In this document: positions 1-5,058 of the stretch, piece after piece
Layout: each line of letters opens with the position of its first letter
Position numbering within the stretch: position 1 is the stretch's first letter
NCBI GenBank assembly: GCA_964644845.1
Contig: CAZXXS010000049.1
Coordinates: 1 to 5,059 of the forward strand
Source of the DNA: Geothermovivens sp964644845
GTDB lineage: Bacteria > Zhuqueibacterota > Zhuqueibacteria > Oleimicrobiales > Geothermoviventaceae
Direction: 5' to 3'
Length of the DNA stretch: 5,059 nt
Position numbers and translations under genes: made by a program
The notes under the pieces: generated by a model
What the model was told of the DNA's origin: nothing
Seen by the model: the letters and a program-made list of their open reading frames with translations, nothing else
Database searches by the model: none

Positions 1-329
1 CCCGTGAACCGGCGGACCTCGCCGGGGAGTACTCCAAGGCCCTGTACACCGGGCGACTCTTCACTCGCTTCGAAGAGGATCTGCAGTCCCAGGCAAATGC
101 CGAGGAAAGGTTTTCCTTCCCGGATCCCCTGAAGGACCGCCTCATCCAGCCCTCGCGAGCGGAGCCGCTCCAGCGCATCTCCGAAGGCCCCGACCCCTGG
201 CAAAACCACGGCATCTGCGCGCGCCACTTCAGCGGCGTCTTCCGTCAGACGCGCCTGGGCACCAACCGCCTGTAGCGCTTTTTCTACGCTGCGAAGATTG
301 CCCGCTCCGTAGTCAACCACGGCAATCAC
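1..329 (-). CDS. hisH: Imidazole glycerol phosphate synthase, glutamine amidotransferase subunit HisH (N-terminal part, cut by window edge)
   Basis: Partial gene: 109 codons of a protein that is usually about 200 residues. HisH hydrolyses glutamine and channels ammonia to HisF, which converts PRFAR to imidazole glycerol phosphate and AICAR (cytoplasm, fifth step of the pathway). The reading starts at GTG 329 and gives a class I glutamine amidotransferase N-terminus: VVDYGAGNL at residues 4-12, LPGVGAFGD at 43-51, and the nucleophile elbow GICLGLQ at 77-83 with catalytic Cys79. The His and Glu of the triad lie in the missing C-terminal half. The start codon overlaps the hisB stop in the sequence GTGA, so translation is probably coupled to hisB; an AAAGGGGA stretch upstream is a modest ribosome binding site. 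No frameshift or stop is seen up to the window edge. Confidence 0.96.
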   Translation of the reverse strand, partial: MIAVVDYGAGNLRSVEKALQAVGAQARLTEDAAEVARADAVVLPGVGAFGDALERLRSRGLDEAVLQGIREGKPFLGICLGLQILFEASEESPGVQGLGVLPGEVRRFT

Positions 330-916
330 TGCAGTTTCCCCTTTGTCGAGGGTACACCTTCCACGCGCGGATCGATTTCCACTGCTGCTCTGAGAGCCCG
401 CCCCAGCGCTTTGAACACAGCCTCAACCATGTGGTGCGTGTTCGCTCCCGCCACCACCTCGACGTGCAGGTTCATGCCTGCGTTGTTGGCAAACGCCCGC
501 AGGAACTCCACCGTCAGTTCCCCGTCGAAACATCCCACCAGACCAAACTGAACCGAACGGTGCAGGGCAAAGTAGGGTCGACCACTCAGATCCAAAGCCA
601 CCCGCACCAGGGTCTCGTCCATCGGCAGCATGGCCCAGCCGTAGCGATTGATGCCGCCCTTGTCTCCAACTGCCTGCCGCACCGCCTGGCCCAGGGCGAT
701 CCCCACGTCTTCCACCGTGTGGTGCGCGTCCACCTCCAAGTCTCCTTTCGCGGCGACGCGCAGGTTGAAGAGACCGTGCCGCGCGAAAGCCGTCAGTACG
801 TGGTCGAAAAAGGGTACACCGGTTTCGACGTCCGCTGAGCCTTTCCCGTCCAGGTCGATTTCGACGCGGGCCTGCACTTCGTTTGTCCGCCAATCCACCA
901 CGGCCTTGCGAGTCAC
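326..916 (-). CDS. hisB: Imidazoleglycerol-phosphate dehydratase (monofunctional HisB)
   Basis: Dehydrates imidazole glycerol phosphate to imidazole acetol phosphate, a manganese-dependent step. The 196-residue product is the usual length for the stand-alone enzyme and lacks the N-terminal HAD phosphatase domain found in enterobacterial HisB. Histidinol-phosphate phosphatase must therefore be encoded elsewhere. Both metal-binding histidine motifs of the two-fold repeated fold are intact: DAHHTVED at residues 63-70 and NTHHMVEAVFK at 159-169. The family signatures PFFDHVL (35-41), PMDE (98-101), DLSGRPY (109-115), FANNAG (142-147) and the C-terminal PSTKG (189-193) are also present. It starts at GTG 916, overlapping the hisC stop by four bases (GTGA). 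An AGGAGG ribosome binding site at 925-930 lies 8 bases upstream, inside the end of hisC. The stop overlaps the hisH start in the same manner. Confidence 0.98.
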   Translation of the reverse strand: MTRKAVVDWRTNEVQARVEIDLDGKGSADVETGVPFFDHVLTAFARHGLFNLRVAAKGDLEVDAHHTVEDVGIALGQAVRQAVGDKGGINRYGWAMLPMDETLVRVALDLSGRPYFALHRSVQFGLVGCFDGELTVEFLRAFANNAGMNLHVEVVAGANTHHMVEAVFKALGRALRAAVEIDPRVEGVPSTKGKLQ

Positions 917-2001
917 GACGCAGCCCTCCTCGTGGCAGCTTCAGTCTTCAACAGGATTTCGGCCAGAACATCCAGGAACACCTGATTCTCCTCCCGCGTG
1001 CCCACGGTCACGCGCAAACAGCCTTCCAGACCGGGAGAGTGAAGAAAAGACCTCACGAATACGCCCTCGCTGAGAAGCTCCCGGTAAACACGCTCCCCGT
1101 CCGCAAACCGAAGCAGCAGGAAATTCGCCTGAGAGGGGTACACAGACACGCCTGGCATTCGCTGGAGCTCGTCCTGAAGGCGTTCGCGCTCGGCGACGAT
1201 CCCGCGTACCCGTTCTTTCGCGTAGCCGGGCTGCTCCAGCACCACTTCCAGCACGGTCTCAGACAGGGCGTCAATGTTGTAGGGCAAGTTGACTTTCCTG
1301 ATTTCGGCAACCAGGTCCGGATTGCCCACCAGGTACCCCAACCGCACCCCAGCAAGCCCGTACGCTTTCGAGAACGTCCGCAAAATAAGCAGGTTCGGGT
1401 GCCTGGCGAGCAGGGGGAGCGCTGTTTTTCCCCAGAATTCGTGGTAGGCCTCGTCCCAAAGCACCACACCACCAGCCATGCCGAGAATCCGGTCCAGGTC
1501 GTCCAGGTCAAGCACGGCACCGGTAGGATTGTTCGGCGAACACAACAAGGTGAGTCGGGCTGAGCTGGCTGCTTTCGCCAAAGCGTCAGCGCTAAAACGA
1601 AAATCCCGCTCCTGGGGTACCGCCCGAATGCGAGCTTCGAAGATCCGACCAACCAGTTCAAACAGCGAAAACGTCGGCGGGGAGAGAACGAGCCGGTCCC
1701 CAGGTCGCAAGATCGCCGTTGCCAGCGCGTAGAGGATCTGGTTCGACCCGTGGCCGAGCAGAAGAGCGTCGTCATCAACGCCGAGCCACGCGGCCAGTTT
1801 CTGCCGCAGGGCGGGGTTCTCGTAGACCGGGTAACGATTCCACGGCTTGGAGCGCAGCCTGCGGAGCACTTCTTCCTTCAGGTCTTCCGGCAGGTCGAAA
1901 GGCGATTCGTTCTGGTCGAGTTTCACGCGAGCGCTGCCCGTTGCCGGTGCCTGGTAGCCCGGTAGAACGCGCACGGCTTCTCTTACGAACTCAGTTGCCA
2001 T
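913..2001 (-). CDS. hisC: Histidinol-phosphate aminotransferase HisC
   Basis: PLP-dependent class I/II aminotransferase, 362 residues, which transfers an amino group from glutamate to imidazole acetol phosphate to give histidinol phosphate. Visible landmarks in order: LDQNESPFD (28-36) and RYPVYENP (56-63), typical of HisC N-termini; GHGSNQIL (83-90), phosphate-binding glycine loop region; SPPTFS (107-112); SPNNPTG (155-161); DEAYHEF (183-189) with the PLP-ring aspartate; TFSKAYGLAGVR (209-220) with the Schiff-base lysine at about residue 212; and LRVTVGT (329-335) with the likely substrate-carboxylate arginine, Arg330. It starts at ATG 2001, the only ATG start assigned in this operon. It overlaps the end of hisD by 11 bases, with GTGAGG 7 bases upstream as ribosome binding site. 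HisC resembles other aminotransferases such as CobD and tyrosine aminotransferases, but the operon context settles its role. Confidence 0.96.
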   Translation of the reverse strand: MATEFVREAVRVLPGYQAPATGSARVKLDQNESPFDLPEDLKEEVLRRLRSKPWNRYPVYENPALRQKLAAWLGVDDDALLLGHGSNQILYALATAILRPGDRLVLSPPTFSLFELVGRIFEARIRAVPQERDFRFSADALAKAASSARLTLLCSPNNPTGAVLDLDDLDRILGMAGGVVLWDEAYHEFWGKTALPLLARHPNLLILRTFSKAYGLAGVRLGYLVGNPDLVAEIRKVNLPYNIDALSETVLEVVLEQPGYAKERVRGIVAERERLQDELQRMPGVSVYPSQANFLLLRFADGERVYRELLSEGVFVRSFLHSPGLEGCLRVTVGTREENQVFLDVLAEILLKTEAATRRAAS

Positions 2002-3334
2002 TTTTGGTCCTCACCGTCACAGCGCGAGCGTGCGCCACAAGTCCTTCAGCTTTTGCCAACCGTACCACGTCGTCCGCAGCGAAAGCAAGCCCTTCGCGCG
2101 TGTAGGCCACTACGTTGCTGCGCTTCACGTAGTCTTCCACCGTCAGCGCGGAACTGAAGCGGGCAGATCCTCCCGTGGGCAGGACGTGGTTGGGACCAGC
2201 CCAGTAATCGCCCACTGCCTCCGGCGCAAAAGAGCCTAAGTAAATGGACCCCGCGTTTCGAATTTGACCCAACAAGGCCCAGGGATCCTCGGTGTGAATT
2301 CCGAGATGCTCCGGAGCGATGCGGTTGACTACGGCCACAGCCCGAACCAGGTCCTCTGTCACCAAAATCGCCCCTTGTGCACCCAGGCTTTGTTCGGCAA
2401 TTTCCCGGCGAGGCAGCTCAACGAGCTGCGCGTGGAGTTCGCTTTGCACGTCCGCAGCAAGTCCAGCGTCCGGCGTGACGAGTACTGCCACGGAGAGCGG
2501 GTCGTGCTCTGCCTGCGCGAGCAAGTCCGCAGCCACAAACGCCGGTTCGGCAGTGCCGTCCGCGAGCAGCACGACTTCGCTCGGCCCGGCCAGCATGTCG
2601 ATGCCCACACGCCCGAAAACCTGCTTCTTAGCAGCCGTTACGTAAGCGTTGCCGGGACCGAAAACTTTGTCCACTGGCGGAATCGTCTCCGTTCCGTAAG
2701 CCAACGCCGCAACGGCCTGCGCGCCACCGACGCGATAGACCTCCTCCAGACCGAGCAGCTGAACCGCGGCGGCCACTAATGGGCTAATCCGGCCCTGCCT
2801 GCCCGGTGCCGTGCAGACGGCAATTTCCTCCACACCCGCCACCTGCGCCGGGATTGCCGTCATCAGCAACGTAGACGGGTAGGCGGCTGTGCCTCCGGGG
2901 ACGTAGAGCCCAACGCGGCGGAGTGGCGTGATCTTCTCTCCCAAAATGACCCCGGCTTCCCGGCAAACCAGCCAGGACTCCGGCACCTGCCGCTCGTGGA
3001 AAGCCCGGATGTTGTCTGCAGCGCGCCTCAGCGCCTCCACCGTTTCCGCCGGCACCGTCCCGGCCAGCTCCTCCAGTTCAGCGCGGTCTACGCGCAGACC
3101 CACGTCTCGAAGGTCCACCCCGTCGAAACGCGCCGTGAGCTCGAACAGCGCCCCGTCGCCTTCTCGGCGTACCCTCTGGAGAATCTCCGCCACGGCGGTG
3201 TCGATCTGTTCCGAAGTGCTCTCGCGATTCTGTTGCAAACTGCTCAGAAAACTCTCGATTTCTTCGCCCCTCAGGAGACGAATGGGCTGGTTTCTCATCC
3301 GTTGTCCTTCCGTGGGCTTGGTCGTGCTTGTCAC
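1991..3334 (-). CDS. hisD: Histidinol dehydrogenase HisD
   Basis: Zinc enzyme catalysing the last two oxidations, histidinol to histidinal to histidine, with two NAD+. By alignment from memory with E. coli HisD (434 residues), all key residues are present: zinc ligands Gln274, His277, Asp376 and His435, and catalytic Glu342-His343 in NRIAPEHLGI. Other signatures are LYVPGGTAAYPSTL (143-156), FGPGNAYV (225-232), DMLAGPSEV (246-254), QAEHDP (274-279) and NHVLPTGGSARFSS (382-395). Two starts are possible. GTG 3334 overlaps the hisG stop in GTGA, and the GGTGATC just upstream matches the extended anti-Shine-Dalgarno at a good register (447 residues). ATG 3298 has AGGA 6 bases upstream (435 residues, closer to the usual length). 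I chose GTG because the hisC/hisB and hisB/hisH junctions use the same GTGA overlap, but the ATG is a real alternative. Confidence 0.97.
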   Translation of the reverse strand: MTSTTKPTEGQRMRNQPIRLLRGEEIESFLSSLQQNRESTSEQIDTAVAEILQRVRREGDGALFELTARFDGVDLRDVGLRVDRAELEELAGTVPAETVEALRRAADNIRAFHERQVPESWLVCREAGVILGEKITPLRRVGLYVPGGTAAYPSTLLMTAIPAQVAGVEEIAVCTAPGRQGRISPLVAAAVQLLGLEEVYRVGGAQAVAALAYGTETIPPVDKVFGPGNAYVTAAKKQVFGRVGIDMLAGPSEVVLLADGTAEPAFVAADLLAQAEHDPLSVAVLVTPDAGLAADVQSELHAQLVELPRREIAEQSLGAQGAILVTEDLVRAVAVVNRIAPEHLGIHTEDPWALLGQIRNAGSIYLGSFAPEAVGDYWAGPNHVLPTGGSARFSSALTVEDYVKRSNVVAYTREGLAFAADDVVRLAKAEGLVAHARAVTVRTKNGN

Positions 3335-4224
3335 GGGATCACCTTGTTCAACGGGTATTCGATGATGTCCTGGGCTCCGGCTCGCTTGAGCTGCGGAATC
3401 AGCTGACGCACAAGCGCTTCCTCCACCACGATTTCAAGCGCTACCCAGTCCGGGTCGGAAAGCGGGGAAATCGTGGGGTTCTTCATCGAAGGAAGAAACG
3501 TGGAAATCATTTCCACTTTGTTGCGAGGCACGTTCATTTTCAGGCCTACACGCCCCTCAGCGGCGATGGCCCCTTTCAGCAGCAAGGCCAAATTTTCGAT
3601 CTTCTGCCGCTTCCACGGGTCCTGCCAGCTTTGCCTGTTGGCGATCAGGCGCGTGGTTGAGACCAGTACCGTATCCACAATGCGCAACCCGTTGGCACGC
3701 AGAGAGCTGCCCGTTTCGGTGGCTTCAACAATGGCATCCACAAGCGTCGGGGCCTTCACCTCGGTCGCACCCCAAGAAAATTCAACCTGCGCGTTCACAC
3801 CGCGTTCGGCCAGGAACTTGCGCGTCAGGTTCACGATTTCAGTGGCCACGCGTTTCCCTTGAAGATCTTCCACTTTCTGGATCGGCGAATCCTTCGGCAC
3901 GGCTACGACCCAGCGAACCGGTCGGATGGTGCGTTTCGAGTAGGCGAGCTCACACACTTCGTAGACGTCGGCGTCCGTCTCCAGAATCCAGTCCAGGCCG
4001 GTGAGCCCCACGTCGAACACACCCTGCTCAACGTATTTAGCGATTTCCTGCGCGCGGATCAAGACCGCGTCCAGCTCGTCATCGTCGATCACCGGGAAGT
4101 AGCTGCGTCCGTTCACTGCTACGTAGAACCCAGCCCGATTGAAAAGTCGAAACGTTGATTCCTGCAAGCTCCCCTTCGGCAGGCCGATTTTGAGTATTCG
4201 CCCCTTACTCTGTTCGTCTTGCAC
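3331..4224 (-). CDS. hisG: ATP phosphoribosyltransferase HisG, long form
   Basis: Catalyses the committed first step, ATP plus PRPP to phosphoribosyl-ATP, and is the usual target of histidine feedback inhibition. The 297-residue product has the catalytic domain: LPKGSL (15-20), GLTGLDWI (73-80), RVATE (125-129), GATEVKAP (152-159), and the PRPP-binding loop EATETGSSLRANGL (167-180). It also carries the ferredoxin-like C-terminal regulatory domain of long-form HisG, roughly residues 218-297, including GRVGLKMNVPR, NPTISPL and EYPLNKVIP. It is therefore self-sufficient and does not need HisZ. The start is taken as GTG 4224 because AGGAGG sits 7 bases upstream and homology begins just after it. 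The frame is open up to GTG 4317, but that extension has no ribosome binding site and no family-like sequence. First structural gene of the operon, downstream of the leader and attenuator. Confidence 0.97.
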   Translation of the reverse strand: MQDEQSKGRILKIGLPKGSLQESTFRLFNRAGFYVAVNGRSYFPVIDDDELDAVLIRAQEIAKYVEQGVFDVGLTGLDWILETDADVYEVCELAYSKRTIRPVRWVVAVPKDSPIQKVEDLQGKRVATEIVNLTRKFLAERGVNAQVEFSWGATEVKAPTLVDAIVEATETGSSLRANGLRIVDTVLVSTTRLIANRQSWQDPWKRQKIENLALLLKGAIAAEGRVGLKMNVPRNKVEMISTFLPSMKNPTISPLSDPDWVALEIVVEEALVRQLIPQLKRAGAQDIIEYPLNKVIP

Positions 4225-4331
4225 TGCAACGCCTCCTTTCCTCCAAAGACTTTTGGTGTGTTTTCCGTTCTTGTGTCCCAGATTGCGAAGCGGTGCCAGT
4301 CCGCTCTGCTGCCCCACGGGCGTGGCTACTT
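4225..4331 (-). other. 5' untranslated spacer between attenuator terminator and hisG
   Basis: About 107 bases that are transcribed only when the leader terminator is bypassed. It is open in the hisG frame from GTG 4317 but has no initiation signal or family-like sequence there. A short inverted repeat (CCAC GCCC GTGG) lies directly after the terminator. I see no other regulatory motif apart from the hisG ribosome binding site at its end. Confidence 0.5.
4232..4237 (-). promoter_or_regulatory. Ribosome binding site of hisG
   Basis: A perfect AGGAGG read on the minus strand, 7 bases before GTG 4224. It decides the hisG start over the longer open frame. A second GGAGG lies a few bases further upstream, making the region purine-rich. 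Confidence 0.85.
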
Positions 4332-4360
4332 AACAAAAAAGCCCACCATCCGGTGGGCTT
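4332..4360 (-). terminator. Intrinsic terminator in the his leader (attenuator terminator)
   Basis: Read on the minus strand, AAGCCCACC (4360-4352) pairs with GGTGGGCTT (4347-4339) across a GGAT loop. This gives a 9-bp GC-rich stem followed by a T6 run (the last two Ts overlap the stem end) and then GTT. It lies about 32 bases after the His-rich leader ORF's stop and over 100 bases before hisG, so it can only act on transcripts that started at the operon promoter. On the plus strand the stem has no following T-run, so it is unidirectional. Position and structure are those of the terminator of an amino-acid operon attenuator. Confidence 0.88.
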
Positions 4361-4402
4361 GACATTTCGCCTGACTTCGCGTGCCTGCACCTCACCCACC
4401 GG
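4350..4402 (-). promoter_or_regulatory. Predicted antiterminator (segments 2:3 of the his attenuator)
   Basis: On the minus strand, CCGGTGGG (4402-4395, the last leader codons) is perfectly complementary to CCCACCGG (4357-4350). The second element contains six bases of the 5' arm of the terminator stem plus its loop edge. One more G-U pair (4394 with 4358) extends the helix. Its formation excludes the terminator. A ribosome stalled on the upstream His codons would leave 4402-4395 free to make this pairing, whereas one at the leader stop codon (4394-4392) would cover it. The pairing is seen in the sequence; the regulatory role is inferred. Confidence 0.75.
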
Positions 4403-4446
4403 TCGCCGAAGCGCCCTCCTCGTGGTGATGGTGGATGTGGTGCAGG
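4384..4446 (-). promoter_or_regulatory. Predicted leader pause/protector hairpin (segments 1:2 of the his attenuator)
   Basis: On the minus strand, CCTGCACC (4446-4439) is perfectly complementary to GGTGCAGG (4391-4384). After one A-A mismatch the helix continues with CATCCACC (4437-4430) against GGTGGGTG (4400-4393), 8 pairs including one G-U. The 5' strand is the His-codon run itself and the 3' strand is the end of the leader ORF, its stop codon and the bases after it. This helix uses the same GGTGGG as the antiterminator, so the two are mutually exclusive; when it forms, the terminator is free to fold. Confidence 0.75.
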
Positions 4447-4457
4447 AAAAATGTCAC
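4392..4457 (-). CDS. hisL: Histidine operon leader peptide (attenuator peptide)
   Basis: A 21-codon ORF from GTG 4457 to TGA 4392. Codons 6-12 read H-H-I-H-H-H-H (CAC CAC ATC CAC CAT CAC CAC), six His codons in seven. The preceding residues are V-T-F-F-L and the following ones E-E-G-A-S-A-T-G-G. It has a GAGGAG ribosome binding site 7 bases before the start, a promoter about 36 bases upstream, and an intrinsic terminator just downstream, all in front of hisG. Such a peptide has no enzymatic role: its translation senses charged tRNA-His, and stalling on the His codons is expected to favour the antiterminator. The His run, the ribosome binding site and the overlapping alternative RNA folds together make a chance occurrence unlikely. 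It does not resemble the enterobacterial leader beyond the His run. Confidence 0.88.
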   Translation of the reverse strand: MTFFLHHIHHHHEEGASATGG

Positions 4458-4464
4458 GCTGCTT

Positions 4465-4470
4465 CTCCTC
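4465..4470 (-). promoter_or_regulatory. Ribosome binding site of the his leader peptide
   Basis: GAGGAG on the minus strand, 7 bases before GTG 4457. It is the main reason for choosing this GTG start for the leader ORF. Confidence 0.75.
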
Positions 4471-4492
4471 AATTTCCCTAATTCTCACCGCG

Positions 4493-4521
4493 ATTGTACT
4501 GAAAAAATGCGAAGAATGCAA
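4493..4521 (-). promoter_or_regulatory. Predicted sigma70-type promoter of the his operon
   Basis: On the minus strand, a TTGCAT box (4521-4516) is followed by a 17-base spacer and TACAAT (4498-4493), which matches the -10 consensus at five of six positions. The -35 box keeps only the TTG, so the promoter may be of moderate strength. The spacer contains a T6 run. Transcription would start near 4486, giving a 5' leader of about 28 bases before the leader-peptide start and a terminated leader RNA of about 155 bases. Location directly before the leader ORF supports it. Confidence 0.7.
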
Positions 4522-4536
4522 GGAATTTCTTGCGTC

Positions 4537-4556
4537 GAGCTCCGCCGGCGGAGCTC
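4537..4556. repeat. Perfect 20-bp palindrome upstream of the his promoter
   Basis: GAGCTCCGCC is followed immediately by its exact reverse complement GGCGGAGCTC. It lies 15 bases upstream of the -35 box, roughly -51 to -70 from the predicted transcription start. Neither strand has a T-run after it, so it is not an intrinsic terminator. It could be a protein-binding site (dimeric regulator) or a member of a dispersed hairpin family; the sequence alone does not decide. Confidence 0.6.
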
Positions 4557-4726
4557 ACCCCGCCGCCCGCGGATCCGATCCCCAGCGGAATAAGACGCGC
4601 CCTGCAGAACACCGGCGCCTCTTCTTGCTCCAAGAGCCCCAGTTTGGCCTGCCTTTGACGCGGTCCCTACGATGTGGTTCCCAAGAAAGAGGAGATGTGA
4701 AGATGAAGGGAAATCTGGGGATGTCC
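4557..4726. other. Intergenic DNA with no recognised gene
   Basis: I see no coding sequence, tRNA or repeat I can support here. A short plus-strand inverted repeat (CTCTT...AAGAG, around 4619-4636) is too weak to call. A purine-rich AGAGGAG (4689-4695) precedes an ATG at 4703 that opens a plus-strand frame to 4980. That frame runs straight through the hairpin cluster and its arginine-rich product looks like translated repeat, so I do not annotate it. Confidence 0.4.
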
Positions 4727-4925
4727 GCCCGGAGATCAAATCTCCGGGCTACGGAAAAGGGTCGCCGCCTGAAGGCGGCTCCTCTCCGGTGGGTAGCACA
4801 CCTGGCCGAAACACCAACCGGTCGTACGACGAGAAGACGGCCTGTGCACCAAGCAGGAGGGTCCCCACGCCGAACCGGCTTCAGCCGGTTTCCACCTGAC
4901 CTAGCCGGGGACTTCAGTCCTCGGC
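4727..4925. repeat. Cluster of intergenic hairpins, REP/BIME-like
   Basis: Four good inverted repeats lie within 200 bases. The first is GCCCGGAGAT (4727-4736) with ATCTCCGGGC (4740-4749), a 10-bp stem with CAA loop. The second is GCCGCC (4764-4769) with GGCGGC (4774-4779), loop TGAA. The third is AACCGGC (4873-4879) with GCCGGTT (4884-4890), loop TTCA. The fourth is GCCGGGGAC (4904-4912) with GTCCTCGGC (4917-4925), one G-U pair, loop TTCA. A weaker imperfect stem joins 4786-4794 and 4813-4821. The TGAA loop of the second is the reverse complement of the TTCA loops of the third and fourth, so these behave as the same kind of element in opposite orientations, as in bacterial interspersed mosaic elements. 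Membership in a genome-wide family is inference. Confidence 0.6.
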
Positions 4926-4977
4926 GAAAACAAAACGCGGCTCGGTCTGCCGGAATTCAACCCGTGGCAGAGCTCTT

Positions 4978-5058
4978 TTAGTTGCATCCGGTCAGAGCTT
5001 TTTTTACCTTTGTCACAGTTGGGTCGGTAAACTCTCGCTGTTTCTTGGGCTTCGCAGA
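4978..5058 (-). CDS. Possible C-terminal end of an upstream minus-strand gene (partial, hypothetical)
   Basis: Read from the right window edge on the minus strand, one frame is open for 26 codons and ends at TAA 4980-4978. It gives a lysine-rich tail that includes KPKKQREFTDP and VTKVKKALTGCN. The composition looks protein-like, and it would place an unrelated upstream gene about 460 bases before the his promoter. The frame is too short to be significant and the complementary plus-strand frame is also open, so this is only a candidate. I do not recognise a family. Confidence 0.25.
   Translation of the reverse strand, partial: SAKPKKQREFTDPTVTKVKKALTGCN

Noticed and set aside
431..3660. Many plus-strand open frames opposite hisB, hisC, hisD and hisG
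   Set aside because: They are antisense to genes with intact catalytic motifs, lack initiation signals, and arise from the high-GC codon usage of the real genes.
4225..4317. N-terminal extension of hisG to GTG 4317
   Set aside because: There is no ribosome binding site at 4317 and no HisG-like sequence in the 31 extra codons, while AGGAGG is placed ideally for GTG 4224.
4330..4521. Minus-strand 63-codon frame overlapping the leader (starts ATG 4521)
   Set aside because: It would start inside the -35 box of the promoter and run through the terminator, in a different frame from the His-rich ORF and without a ribosome binding site.
4821..4830. Short palindrome GTCGTACGAC
   Set aside because: A 10-base palindrome is expected by chance in GC-rich DNA of this length, and nothing nearby gives it a role.
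4727..4925. CRISPR array or tRNA cluster as explanation of the hairpins
   Set aside because: The repeats are not direct, equally spaced units, and no cloverleaf or CCA end is visible.
4927..4971. Minus-strand terminator candidate after the possible upstream gene (TCTGCC/GGCAGA stem, then TTTTGTTTT)
   Set aside because: The T-rich tract is about 10 bases away from the stem and the loop is 14 bases, so it does not meet the form of an intrinsic terminator.
4451..4981. Long plus-strand open frame (also from ATG 4703 with an AGAGGAG upstream) in the intergenic region
   Set aside because: It reads through the his promoter, the palindrome and all the hairpins, and gives an arginine-rich product without family features. 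The frame is most simply a by-product of GC-rich repeats.
4971..5005. Plus-strand terminator candidate: AGCTCT and AGAGCT followed by seven Ts
   Set aside because: The stem is only 6 bp with a 17-base loop and there is no recognised plus-strand gene for it to end.
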